From assembly GCF_018614095.1 (NCBI RefSeq), contig NZ_JAGGOY010000052.1, forward strand, positions 1 to 64,000: a DNA stretch of 64,000 nt. The letters run 5' to 3'. Source of the stretch: Streptomyces sp. ISL-87 (GTDB taxonomy: Bacteria; Actinomycetota; Actinomycetes; Streptomycetales; Streptomycetaceae). Made by a program: the position numbers and the translations under genes. This document shows, one piece after another, positions 51,523 through 59,953 of the stretch. The notes beneath the pieces were generated by a model. That model ran no database searches, was not told the DNA's origin, and saw only the letters and a program-made list of their open reading frames with translations. Within the stretch, counting starts at the first letter, position 1. Every line of letters starts with the position of its first letter.

Positions 51523-52170
51523 GTGCAGATCATCCCCACCACCGACATCGACACCGCCGCAGCCGCCATCGAAGCCGGACGCCTCGTTATCGTCCCCACC
51601 GCCCGCTGGTACATGATCTGCGCCGACGCCGCCAACCCCGACGCCTACAAAGCCATACTCGAAGGCAAGCAGCGCCCCAAGAACAAGCCCCTCGCCCTCG
51701 TCGTCCCCGACCAAGAACGGGCCCGCGACCTGCTGCACTTCACCCCCGACGCCGAGCGCCTGGCCACCGCGTTCTGGCCCGGCGACCTCGCCCTCTTCCT
51801 GTCCTGGCGCGAACCGGCCGACGCCGCCCGATACACCGTCGTCGGCTCACCCGCCCTGACCACCCACGCCCCCGGCCCCCTGGGCGCCCTCGCCCGAGCG
51901 GTACCCGGACTCCTCGCGGCCACCACCGTCAACGTCTCCGGCGACGCTGGCCCCGACGACCGCGGCCCGGCCATCACTCTCGCCGAGGTCGAAGAGTTCC
52001 TCACCGAAGCCGGACTCGACGCGGTCGTCATGGACGGGGGCGTCTGCCCGGCGGCCAACCACCTCACCATCGTCGACTGCGCCAGCGACCAGACCCACCT
52101 CGTCCGCGCCGGACTCGTCCACCCCCGGGCCGTCGCCTCCGTCATCGGCCGGACTCTGCCGACTCCCTGA
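51523..52170 (+). CDS. Sua5/YciO/YrdC-family protein
   Basis: 215 aa from a GTG with GGGAAGGAC upstream, 17 nt after the dioxygenase. The pattern GRLVIVPTARWYMICADAA, LEGKQRPKNKPLALVVPD, FWPGDLALFLSW and LAATTVNVSGD fits YrdC, whose members bind ATP or AMP and move a carbamoyl or threonylcarbamoyl group. Some natural-product carbamoyltransferases (TobZ-like) share this domain. Here it could add a carbamoyl-type group to the product. The usual Sua5 role in tRNA modification is less likely from its context. Confidence 0.8.
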   Translation: MQIIPTTDIDTAAAAIEAGRLVIVPTARWYMICADAANPDAYKAILEGKQRPKNKPLALVVPDQERARDLLHFTPDAERLATAFWPGDLALFLSWREPADAARYTVVGSPALTTHAPGPLGALARAVPGLLAATTVNVSGDAGPDDRGPAITLAEVEEFLTEAGLDAVVMDGGVCPAANHLTIVDCASDQTHLVRAGLVHPRAVASVIGRTLPTP

Positions 52171-52182
52171 CCCGATCGGCCC

Positions 52183-52217
52183 GAAGGGCGCCTCCCCGGC
52201 CCGGGGAGGCGCCCTTC
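52183..52217. terminator. Bidirectional terminator between YrdC-like and phosphotransferase genes
   Basis: A perfect 15-bp stem (52183-52197 with 52203-52217) closes a 5-nt loop. It lies 12 nt past the YrdC-like stop and 5 nt from the stop of the converging phosphotransferase gene, ending both units. Confidence 0.8.
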
Positions 52218-52221
52218 ACCT

Positions 52222-53211
52222 TCAGCAGGCGAGCGCGGACAACTCCGTTGCCACCGCCAGATAGGAATCCCGTACACCGGCCTGGTTGCCGAGCCGGTGC
52301 CGCTCCAGGCGCAGCGCGCCGAGGTGGCGCACCTCGTACACGTGCCGCCGCCACCGGACCGGCGCAGTGTCCGCGGGCGCCGGGCAGGCCTCGAAGAAGG
52401 ACAGCCGCTCGTCCTGCTTGGCCCGGGCCATTCGCGTCGGCCAGTCCGCCTCCGGGTCACCCCACCAGGTGCGGTCCATGTCCAGGACACCGCAGATCGT
52501 CGGCACCGGGGCGCCGCCCGCGAGCATCGTGTTCACCGTCCACAGGTCCCCGGTCAGCAACCGCGGCACCGCCACCTCGTCCAGGACCTGCGCACCGGCC
52601 TGGGCGGCGTCGGCGGCCTTGCGTAGGTCGGCCGCGTCCAGGCCGCAGCTTTCGACGTCCTCGGCGATCAGGTGCAGCGACGCGACGACGGCCTCGCTCC
52701 ATCGCGTCTGTCCGGGGCCGGTGACCGGGCCGAACCAGGGACCCGCGACCGCGTGCACGGCCGCCGCGATCTTCCCGATCCGACGGAAGAACGCCGAGTG
52801 CGTGCCCTTCGGGTACGAGCCGAGGAGCTGCGGCGCCGGGACCCCGGGCAGGAGGGACTGGATCATCCAGTCCCGGCCGATGACGGACTGGGTGAAGTCG
52901 GACGCCAGGACCCGCGGCATCAGGTCGGCGATCGGCGCGAGCCACGGCACCGACGCGTACTCCGCCCGCATCAGCTCCCGCTCGGAGCGGAACTGCCGGG
53001 CCGGTTCGGGCGCCACCCGCAGGATCACCGGCTCCGCGCGGTCGGCCAAGCCGAGGCGGTAGGTGGTGTTGTACATGCCGCCGCCCAGCTCGGTCGCGGA
53101 GCGGACCATGGTGTTGCTCCCGAAGGCGCGCCGTGCGACGGCATCGATTTGCCGCTCGGTCAGGGCCTGCTGAAAGGCCTTGGCGGGCCGCTCGATCGCG
53201 TGGAGCTCCAT
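52222..53211 (-). CDS. Aminoglycoside-phosphotransferase-like kinase
   Basis: 329 aa from the ATG at 53211 (GGAAGGAAG upstream; the frame is open further but lacks a better start). N-lobe signature GGGMYNTTYRLGLADRAEPV and AEYASVPWL; catalytic-loop-like VPRLLTGDLWTVNTMLAGG with Thr where His is usual in HGDLH, and metal-binding GVLDMDRTWWGDPEADW. It could phosphorylate the cluster product as self-resistance, or a precursor. It converges on the metabolite operon, sharing the terminator. Confidence 0.75.
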   Translation of the reverse strand: MELHAIERPAKAFQQALTERQIDAVARRAFGSNTMVRSATELGGGMYNTTYRLGLADRAEPVILRVAPEPARQFRSERELMRAEYASVPWLAPIADLMPRVLASDFTQSVIGRDWMIQSLLPGVPAPQLLGSYPKGTHSAFFRRIGKIAAAVHAVAGPWFGPVTGPGQTRWSEAVVASLHLIAEDVESCGLDAADLRKAADAAQAGAQVLDEVAVPRLLTGDLWTVNTMLAGGAPVPTICGVLDMDRTWWGDPEADWPTRMARAKQDERLSFFEACPAPADTAPVRWRRHVYEVRHLGALRLERHRLGNQAGVRDSYLAVATELSALAC

Positions 53212-53293
53212 GGGGACTTCCTTCCGGGTTGTGAGGACTTCGGGGAATCGGGCCAAAGCCTGCTGTTCAGGCACTCGGCTGGGGGCCGACTCG

Positions 53294-53644
53294 TCATAAG
53301 GCGCTGCGGTCCGGGTACACCGATACGCGCTCTGCCGCGTAGGTGCCGTCCGGCAGCACCGCGTCGGTCAGTTCGAACTGCTCCCGCTTCTCCGCCGGGC
53401 CGGTCCAGGTGATCCGGACGCCGGCGGGGCGGCTGCTGGGCCAGTGGACCGGCTGGCCGTCGGCGGCCCGGGCCCCGAGCAGCGTGTAGGTGCGGACCTG
53501 CCGCACGGTCCCGGTGGCCGGAGTCGCTCCGGGAGCGGCCACAGCCTGGCGCCGGCGGAGCCAGCCCCCTGCTGCGGCCGCCGCCAGCAGCGTGAGGCCG
53601 CCCAGGGTCTCCGCGGTCCAGCCGGTGAGCACGTCGGTGAGCAT
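53294..53644 (-). CDS. Small membrane protein, unknown
   Basis: 116 aa, start ATG at 53644 preceded by GAAGGACACCGAC. One N-terminal helix (WTAETLGGLTLLAAAAAG) precedes a basic/beta-rich soluble part ending VLPDGTYAAERVSVYPDRSA. It lies 82 nt upstream of the phosphotransferase gene and may share its promoter. No family is recognised. Confidence 0.5.
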   Translation of the reverse strand: MLTDVLTGWTAETLGGLTLLAAAAAGGWLRRRQAVAAPGATPATGTVRQVRTYTLLGARAADGQPVHWPSSRPAGVRITWTGPAEKREQFELTDAVLPDGTYAAERVSVYPDRSAL

Positions 53645-54044
53645 GTCGGTGTCCTTCTCTGTGTGATGACGGGCGGAGCGTGAAGGGGCCGCGCCGCTGA
53701 CGTCGCGTCCTGGGCGGCACAGTGCGGGAGCGGGGTGTTAGCCCCGCAACCCCTGCCGGTCGAGGCCTGTTGAGCCTCCCGCCGGCAGGCGCGAGGCCGG
53801 TACCCCCTGAGGCACGCGAACCCTGCTAAAGCTGCTAAAGATCAATTGCGGGGTGCCGTACGGCCCCCTTGACGCCATTTGAGCGGGAGGGCCGCGCGGT
53901 GACCCGGCGGAGGTAGGGGGGCTCTAAATGAGAGGTGCCACCGCTACGTCATGGCGTTGGCATCCGGCTGCCGTTCCACGGGCAGTCACCGGATGAGGTG
54001 ACAGGCCGGTCGTGGCCGCGAGCGGCGCCGGTACCTTCCCTGGC
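53645..54044. other. Intergenic region with stem-loops and a tandem repeat
   Basis: No gene seen. GCGGGG / CCCCGC pair over 6 nt at about 53730-53747, CCTGCCGG / CCGGCAGG enclose a smaller stem at about 53752-53789, and CTGCTAAAG is repeated in tandem at 53823-53831 and 53832-53840. These are possible regulatory or terminator structures between diverging genes. Confidence 0.45.
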
Positions 54045-55232
54045 ATGTTCACTGACACCCCGAGCGCGGCGGATCAGCTGCTGATCGACCACGCGTTGAG
54101 GCACGGGTTCACCGTGACCGCGAAAATGTTGGAGGTCTGGAGGAGCCGTCGGCTGCTGCCGGGCAACATCTCCGGCGGAGGCCTGGGCCGGGGCAAGGGC
54201 AGCACCTCCAGGCCGGCGCCGGAGAGCTTCGACCTCGTCCTCGGCCTCGCCCGTCACGGCGGCCGGGGCAAGCGTCCCCACGACGTGGCACTGCTCCTGT
54301 TCGGCGAGGGGCTCCCGGTACCGGAGCAGACGGTACGGGCCGCCTTCACCGCGGCCGTGGACACCCTCACCGTCCCCGGCGACGACGAACCGGACACCGA
54401 CCCGGAGCAGCGGCTCGACGCCCTCGCGGACCACATCGCGGACGCCGGCCCGACCGTCACGCTGGTCCCCGCCCGGGCCCGGCGGATCGACGAAGGCATC
54501 GCCCGCCTCGTTCGCGCCGCCGGACACACCTGGCCCCCGGCCGAGCTCGCTGCCCTCGACGCGAACCCCGGCACGCCCACCGCCACACCCAAGGACGCCG
54601 CGCTGGCCGCGGCCGCCGCCGCCATCAACGGGACGATGTCCCTGGAGGACATCGGTGACCTGCTCCGGGCGATGAACCCCACCGCGGTGGCCAACCCGAT
54701 CGCGTCCCTCGTCGAGACCACCCGCAAGGACGTTCCCGAGTTCGCCGACGCGGTCCTCACCGACGACAACCAGCTGGCCCTCGGCCCCGTGCGGGATGCC
54801 CGCGATCATCTGCGCGACCTGGCCGCCACAGCTCCCCTTCAGGACCTCGCGCGGGCCTGGAAGACCGCCGAGGGGGTACGGCAGTGGGCCCTGGACCTCT
54901 GCGGCCGGGTCGAGGAGGAACTCGCCGCCGGGCAGCTGGGCGAGGCGGCCGTGGAGTGGATGAACGGCCGCTACGCGATGGCCGGACTGGCCGTGCTCAG
55001 CACGCTGAAGGAGCGCGACTGGCCACCCACCCAGCACGCCCTCGACACCTTGGTGCTGGTCTACCAGCTCGGGGAGTACCGGCGGCTCGACCGCCTCGTG
55101 CCCGGCTGCCAGTGGCACCTTCTCGCCACTGAGGGGCTGATGCCGCCGCCCACCCGCGAGCTTCTCCAGGACCTCATCAGCCGGAACGCGCCCGGTGCCG
55201 GGGCGGGGGTCGATGTCAGACCAGCCTCGTAG
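54045..55232 (+). CDS. Hypothetical protein with N-terminal DNA-binding-like region
   Basis: 395 aa from the ATG at 54045; a GTG at 54012 is an alternative and neither has a clear ribosome site. Residues 10-100 (FTVTAKMLEVWRSRRLLPGN, RPAPESFDLVLGLARHG) have the feel of a MerR-like winged helix. The rest is helical (IGDLLRAMNPTAVANPIASL, RVEEELAAGQLGEAAVEWMN). I recognise no family. It is on the plus strand alone, followed by a small gene 56 nt later. Confidence 0.55.
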   Translation: MFTDTPSAADQLLIDHALRHGFTVTAKMLEVWRSRRLLPGNISGGGLGRGKGSTSRPAPESFDLVLGLARHGGRGKRPHDVALLLFGEGLPVPEQTVRAAFTAAVDTLTVPGDDEPDTDPEQRLDALADHIADAGPTVTLVPARARRIDEGIARLVRAAGHTWPPAELAALDANPGTPTATPKDAALAAAAAAINGTMSLEDIGDLLRAMNPTAVANPIASLVETTRKDVPEFADAVLTDDNQLALGPVRDARDHLRDLAATAPLQDLARAWKTAEGVRQWALDLCGRVEEELAAGQLGEAAVEWMNGRYAMAGLAVLSTLKERDWPPTQHALDTLVLVYQLGEYRRLDRLVPGCQWHLLATEGLMPPPTRELLQDLISRNAPGAGAGVDVRPAS

Positions 55233-55288
55233 CGTCGATGCCGAGGGCCCGGACCGGACCGGGCCCCGGAGGACCGAAGGAGCGGGCC

Positions 55289-55546
55289 ATGGGCGAGATC
55301 AGCATCGAGCGGCAGCACCTTGACCGGCTGCTGGCCGACAGCACGAGCACGTACGGAGCGCCCTACCAGCGGGCCTTCGCCGAACTCGCCGAAACGCGCC
55401 GCGGCCGGCCCGTCGCCGAAATCCTTCCGCTGCTGCGCCGCGCCGCCGACAACGCGCTGCTCGGCTTCACGGACCCCGATCTGCGCGAGCAGGCCCAGGC
55501 CATCAGCACGGGGGAGCCGTACGTCCTGCGCGTGAAGGTGGCCTGA
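55289..55546 (+). CDS. Small hypothetical protein
   Basis: 85 aa from the ATG at 55289, with CGAAGGAGCGGG upstream at good spacing. It is helical and charged (GEISIERQHLDRLLADSTST, RGRPVAEILPLLRRAADNA). It may be cotranscribed with the gene before it. Function unknown. Confidence 0.6.
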   Translation: MGEISIERQHLDRLLADSTSTYGAPYQRAFAELAETRRGRPVAEILPLLRRAADNALLGFTDPDLREQAQAISTGEPYVLRVKVA

Positions 55547-55634
55547 CCCCACTCGGCCGGCCCGCTGGGATCATGAGGTCAGCCGGGGCGGCCGTCTGCC
55601 GGGCGTGGGGCATGGACCGCCCGGCCGGCAGGCC

Positions 55635-56168
55635 TCAACGGGCCGAGCCGGGGAGGGAGGGGGAGGGCGCGAAGTGCAGCTTCTGGGGTCCCTTCCCGTC
55701 GCCCTTCCAGTCAAGGAACACGATCACGTCGGTGAAGAGGCGCTCGCGGCTTGGCCAGTGTGAGGAGTAGGACGCGGGAGTGATGGACCCGTCCTTCGCC
55801 TTGTTCAGGCGCTGGGCCAGATCGGTGCGCCTCGTCACGGCCACGCCGCCCCCCTCGATCATCGCGGTCACCTCGGCGTTCGTACCGGTGGCGTTGAAGA
55901 TGGAACCCGCGTGGCTGGAGGATTCGGGCAGGTCCCAGGAGAGCGTCGCCCAGTGCCTGATGTTCGCCCCGGACTCGGTCAAGCACGCCTTCACGGTGAA
56001 GTCCCAGTTGTCGGGCAAGGGGCCGCTGTAGGCGGGGTTGTCGATGGTCTTGGACGACACCTTGCAGCGCTCCACTGCGTATGCGGGGCTGCCCCCGGCA
56101 GTGGCCGCCGTGATGGTGGCCGCCACCAGTACCGCCGAGAGCCGCACGGCGGGGAGTGTCCTGAGCAT
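55635..56168 (-). CDS. Secreted hypothetical protein
   Basis: 177 aa with a signal peptide (RLSAVLVAATITAATAGG then SPAYA). The mature part has CKVSSKTIDNPAYSG, FTVKACLTES and a C-terminal DVIVFLDWKGDGKGPQKLHF, and could carry one disulphide. I recognise no family. It lies between the plus-strand hypothetical genes and ku. Confidence 0.6.
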   Translation of the reverse strand: MLRTLPAVRLSAVLVAATITAATAGGSPAYAVERCKVSSKTIDNPAYSGPLPDNWDFTVKACLTESGANIRHWATLSWDLPESSSHAGSIFNATGTNAEVTAMIEGGGVAVTRRTDLAQRLNKAKDGSITPASYSSHWPSRERLFTDVIVFLDWKGDGKGPQKLHFAPSPSLPGSAR

Positions 56169-56320
56169 GGGTGCGCCTCCGAGGGTCGAATGCCCAGGAC
56201 AACGAGGCGATGCCGGGAAAGAAGCGTGCTGACGCGGGTGACGCGCGTGTAGAGCCGGTGACGGCGCCGATCGCCGTCACCGGCTACCTCAGGCAGGAGC
56301 CTCGAATCGAATCCCGTCGG

Positions 56321-57340
56321 TCATTTCCTGCGGCCTGGGTGGGAGAGCGCCTGCGCGAGCTGGTCGTGGTTCATGGACGAGCGGCCCGGGATGCCGGCCG
56401 CGGCCGCCTTCTCATACAGCTCCGCCTTCGTCAGCGCCATTAGCTCCCGGCCCTTGGCCGCCGGTCCGGAGCGCGCCCGCTTCTTCGCGGCCGGCCCCTT
56501 CTTCCCGCCCGCCGCCCGGGAGCCGGGCGAGGTGGCCTTGTCGCCGGTGTCCTTGGGGCTTCTGGCCCGCTCGACGCTGGCGCGCAGGGCCTCCATGAGG
56601 TCGACGGCACCGGTCGGCTCCGCCGCCGGTTCGGCCTTCTCCACCGTCTCGCCGGAGGCCTTCGCCTTCACCAGGGCCTCGACCTTCTCGCGGAAGGAGT
56701 CGTGGAAGGCCTCCGGCTCCCACTCCATGGCCAGGGCGTCGATCAGCTGCATGGCCATCTTCACCTCCGCCGCCGTCGCCTGGACCTTCCCCGGCAGGTC
56801 GGGCACCTCGGCGTGCGGATCGCGCAGCTCGTCGGCCCAGTGCAGCGTGTGGAGGGTCAACAGGCCCTCCGCCTCCTCCGCCTTCAGAGCGACCAGGTAC
56901 TCACGCCCGCGCATCACGAAGGTGGCGATGCCGGCCTTGTTCGACTCGGCCAGGGCGCGCTCCAGGAGGGCGTAGACCTTCCCGTACTGGGCTCCCCGGG
57001 GCCCGAGGAAGTACGTCTTGTCGAAGAAGACCGGGTCGACGGTGTCCAGGTCGACGAAGCCCGCGACGTCGATCGACCGGGACCGGCCGGGGGCGATTTC
57101 GTCGAGCTCCTGCGGCTCGACGATCACATACTCGGCTCCGGTGTCGTAGCCCTTCACGATGTCCGCGAGGTCCACCTCGTCGCCGGTGCGCTCGTTCACG
57201 CGCCGATTGCGGATCCGGTCCGCGGTCCCGCGCTGGAGCTGGTGGAAGCGGATCGTGTGGCTGTCGGTGGCCGTGTAGAGACCCACCGGCAGGCTGACGA
57301 GCCCGAACCCCAAGACCCCCGTCCACACCGGTCTGGCCAT
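56321..57340 (-). CDS. ku: Ku DNA end-binding protein
   Basis: 339 aa from the ATG at 57340; GTG at 57352 is possible. It begins ARPVWTGVLGFGLVSLPVGL and contains the Ku core (DRIRNRRVNERTGDEVDLAD, FFDKTYFLGPRGAQYGKVYA, MQLIDALAMEWEPEAFHDSF). The end is a Lys/Ala/Gly-rich tail with a SAP-like helix pair (LMALTKAELYEKAAAAG). Ku binds DNA ends and, with LigD, joins breaks. No ligD gene is visible, so it relies on a chromosomal copy. A plasmid Ku fits a linear replicon. Confidence 0.9.
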   Translation of the reverse strand: MARPVWTGVLGFGLVSLPVGLYTATDSHTIRFHQLQRGTADRIRNRRVNERTGDEVDLADIVKGYDTGAEYVIVEPQELDEIAPGRSRSIDVAGFVDLDTVDPVFFDKTYFLGPRGAQYGKVYALLERALAESNKAGIATFVMRGREYLVALKAEEAEGLLTLHTLHWADELRDPHAEVPDLPGKVQATAAEVKMAMQLIDALAMEWEPEAFHDSFREKVEALVKAKASGETVEKAEPAAEPTGAVDLMEALRASVERARSPKDTGDKATSPGSRAAGGKKGPAAKKRARSGPAAKGRELMALTKAELYEKAAAAGIPGRSSMNHDQLAQALSHPGRRK

Positions 57341-57475
57341 CGCCCGCACCACCCTTCACGAGGTACACCAGGGCGTCTATCCACCCTGCGCCCCATCACC
57401 CCCACCGGCAACGCTGGCCCGGCCCCGAGACGCCGACCCCCTTCCGGCGGGACAGGGAAGCCCTCACCGGGGCCG

Positions 57476-57694
57476 TCAGGCCCCTTCCACCTCGCCGCGC
57501 TCCCGTGTCCAGGAGCGCACGGTGTGCTCGCCCTGGGGCCCGTCCTCGACCAGCTCGATGCGCACGTCGGCTCGGCTGCCGTAGCGGCCGATGAACCCCC
57601 GGAACTTCCTCTCGGCGGTCGCCTCGCTGTCCCAGGTGCCGGTGACGGCGGGGGAGGACGGCGGCCCGAAGCGCAGCCTGACATGGAACGGCAC
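57476..57694 (-). CDS. Small hypothetical protein next to ku
   Basis: 72 aa from a GTG. It reads as a small beta protein (FHVRLRFGPPSSPAVTGTWD, ERKFRGFIGRYGSRADVRIE). It is divergent from lexA by 187 nt. Not recognised. Confidence 0.55.
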   Translation of the reverse strand: MPFHVRLRFGPPSSPAVTGTWDSEATAERKFRGFIGRYGSRADVRIELVEDGPQGEHTVRSWTRERGEVEGA

Positions 57695-57804
57695 ATGCGG
57701 ATCATGAGCGGTTCACCTCCCCGCTGCAAGCCGCGCGAGACCGAGGACGGCCGCCGCCGCCCGGCTCCCTCACCACCCGCTGCGACACCGGCACGCCCTG
57801 TTAT

Positions 57805-57818
57805 CGAAAAGATGTTCC
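57805..57818. promoter_or_regulatory. SOS-box-like LexA operator
   Basis: CGAAAAGATGTTCC at 57805-57818 fits the actinobacterial SOS pattern CGAAC-N4-GTTCG at 8 of 10 fixed positions, 63 bp upstream of the lexA start. Its position suggests autorepression of lexA. Confidence 0.5.
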
Positions 57819-57880
57819 GTCCCGGGTGGTATGCGGGTTACTGTCCCTGCACGCAAGATCCCTTCAGGGGGGAGCACCAC

Positions 57881-58570
57881 ATGCACGTCATCGAATCCGA
57901 AGCCCGCCCCGGGCGTCCGCCCGGCGTCACCCGCCCGGGCCCGGACGGACTCACCACCCGCCAGGCCGCCATCGTCGCCTTCATCGAGCAGACCGTCGCC
58001 CGCAAGGGCTACCCGCCCTCGATGCGGGAGATCGGCGAAGGCGTCCACCTGCGCAGTACCTCCTCCGTCGCACACCAGCTGATGGCCCTGGAGCGCAAAG
58101 GCTTCCTCTACCGGGACCCGCACCGTCCCCGCGCCTACCGCGTCCGCAGCGACCAGCACGCCGACATCCCCGACACCTCCGCGGGCACGGCGGCGGAGGC
58201 CGTCCAGGTCCCGCTCGTCGGCCGCATCGCCGCCGGCGCGCCGATTCTCGCCGAGGAGCTCGTCGAAGACGTCCTGCCAATGCCGCGGCACCTGGTCGGC
58301 GAAGGCCAGCTGTTCGCGCTGACGGTGGTCGGCGACAGCATGATCGAAGCCGCCATCTGCGACGGCGACATCGTCACCGTGAGGAAGGCCGACAGCGCGG
58401 ACCACGGCGACATCGTCGCCGCCATGCTCGACGGCGAAGCCACCATCAAGCGCCTGCGCCGCGAGAACGGCCGGGTCTGGCTCATGCCGCACAACGCGGC
58501 CCATCAGCCGATCCCCGGCGACGACGCCGTTATCCTCGGCAAGGTAGTCGCCGTCCTCCGCGCGCTCTGA
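57881..58570 (+). CDS. lexA: LexA-family repressor
   Basis: 229 aa from ATG 57881 with GGGGGGAG upstream. Winged helix LTTRQAAIVAFIEQTVARKG then YPPSMREIGEGVHLRSTSSV; cleavage region GRIAAGAPILAEELVEDVLP with the Ala-Gly bond; serine in VVGDSMIEAAICDGDIVTVR (near residue 151) and lysine in ATIKRLRRENG (near 189). All autoproteolysis residues are present, so it should respond to DNA damage. A candidate SOS box sits upstream. A plasmid copy of lexA may control plasmid genes. Confidence 0.88.
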   Translation: MHVIESEARPGRPPGVTRPGPDGLTTRQAAIVAFIEQTVARKGYPPSMREIGEGVHLRSTSSVAHQLMALERKGFLYRDPHRPRAYRVRSDQHADIPDTSAGTAAEAVQVPLVGRIAAGAPILAEELVEDVLPMPRHLVGEGQLFALTVVGDSMIEAAICDGDIVTVRKADSADHGDIVAAMLDGEATIKRLRRENGRVWLMPHNAAHQPIPGDDAVILGKVVAVLRAL

Positions 58571-58675
58571 ACCAGAACGCCCCGCCGCCCATAGGACGTC
58601 CCCCTCGGCACGGCGTCCCTCTGCACGAGCCCGGCACAACGCCGGCACGGACCAGCCCAACGACGGGACCCCGAC

Positions 58676-59212
58676 TTGACCCTGATGCCCGGAGCACGCG
58701 TGCCGGGACGGACCTGGACGGTCCGCCTCACCGGCCACCTCGATCACACCGTGTCCGTCACCTGCAGCACCGCCGCGTGCCGGGTGCCACCCCGCTCGAA
58801 GGACGCCGCGAGCATGCGCCGCTTCGCCGCCGAGCACATCAAGGCTCACGGACGCCTCGCCGGCGCCCGCCCCAACGCCGCCTGCAGCTGCGGCAGCGCC
58901 GACTGCGCCCTCCACGAATCCCGCGTCCACTGCTCCGGAAGCAGCCTGCTGGTCCTCGTCCACAACCTGGCCGTCGGCCAGGTCTGGACACTGGCCGAGG
59001 TCTGCCAGACCTGCGCCCGGAACATCCCGCACATCACCATCCTGGCCACGGCCAAGCCGTCCGTCCCCACCCCCGCGGCCCCTTCCGCGGAGCAGCCGGC
59101 GCAGCGCACCGCAGTACCGGGCGGGTTCTCCTCACCGGAGGCCGCCCCCGACCCCTCACCGGGCCGGCGCCGGCCCCATCGTCCGCACCGTCCGAACCGG
59201 TCGCGCGGCTGA
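58676..59212 (+). CDS. Cys-rich hypothetical protein
   Basis: 178 aa from a TTG at 58676 or slightly shorter from an ATG at 58685. Cys pairs VTCSTAACRVPP, AACSCGSADCALHE, HCSGSS and VCQTCARNIPH suggest two zinc-binding sites. A Pro-rich basic tail follows (HRPHRPNRSRG). No family recognised. It follows lexA by about 100 nt. Confidence 0.55.
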   Translation: MTLMPGARVPGRTWTVRLTGHLDHTVSVTCSTAACRVPPRSKDAASMRRFAAEHIKAHGRLAGARPNAACSCGSADCALHESRVHCSGSSLLVLVHNLAVGQVWTLAEVCQTCARNIPHITILATAKPSVPTPAAPSAEQPAQRTAVPGGFSSPEAAPDPSPGRRRPHRPHRPNRSRG

Positions 59213-59285
59213 GACCGGAGCGGCGCGACCGCCGGGCCCTCCAAGCGGCGCCTGCTCAGTGGCCGCTGGATGAGCACGGCCTGGG

Positions 59286-59852
59286 TCAGCGGCGGGTGAC
59301 GCCGTAGCCGGTGTCGTTGAGGGCGGCCGTCCAGACCTCCCGGCTGAACCACTTCGTGATGTCGGGCTGCATGGCGCTGATGGTGTCCATCCGTGCCTGC
59401 CAGTCGGTGCCAGTGGGCCGCTTGTCCTGGCAGCCGGTGCAGCCGTCCTCGCCGTGGATGTGGCCGGCCATCCAGGCGTTGACGGCGACGTTGACGATGA
59501 CGCTGTAGAGGTCGCCGCCGCTCTCCTCCAGGGCGTCGGGGACACCCCCGAGGATGAGCGCCAGCTCCGGGTTGTCGACTGGCGGCATCGGCGCGCGCCC
59601 CACCTGGCCTGGCGTGCTGCTGGTCTCGGCCGCCTGCCGTTGCTGGGCGATGCTGGCCGCGAGGCCGGCCGGGTCGAAGTACCGCCAGGCGGAGCGCTCC
59701 TGGATCCCGAGCCGCTCGGCGACGGTGCGGATGTTCTGCTCGATGGTGTCGGCGACCGTACCCGGGCGGACCGTCACCCCGCGGTGGGCCAGCTGGGCCA
59801 GCGTCTCCGCGACCGCTTCCTTGAAGGCTTTGGTGTTCCTCATGAACGCCAT
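59286..59852 (-). CDS. Hypothetical protein with helix-turn-helix-like N-terminus
   Basis: 188 aa. The N-terminal part (FKEAVAETLAQLAHRGVTVR, VADTIEQNIRTVAERLGIQE, RSAWRYFDPAGLAASIAQQR) looks like a helical DNA-binding domain. The C-terminal part has CTGCQDKRPTGTDWQAR, which could bind zinc. An internal ATG at 59843 is possible. Not recognised. Confidence 0.55.
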   Translation of the reverse strand: MAFMRNTKAFKEAVAETLAQLAHRGVTVRPGTVADTIEQNIRTVAERLGIQERSAWRYFDPAGLAASIAQQRQAAETSSTPGQVGRAPMPPVDNPELALILGGVPDALEESGGDLYSVIVNVAVNAWMAGHIHGEDGCTGCQDKRPTGTDWQARMDTISAMQPDITKWFSREVWTAALNDTGYGVTRR

Positions 59853-59953
59853 CCTTCAGCAAGCGGGCAAGATCCACTGCGTCCGGTCAGTTCCCGTATC
59901 GGAGCCGCGGAGGCCGAGTTGAGGCCGCTGTGACCGTCTCGCCGGTTCAGCCG

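Noticed and set aside
43956..52170. Mycofactocin-type or other RiPP cluster because of the creatininase and radical-SAM-like genes
   Set aside because: No precursor peptide, RRE domain or SPASM motif is visible, and the cysteine pattern is not that of MftC.
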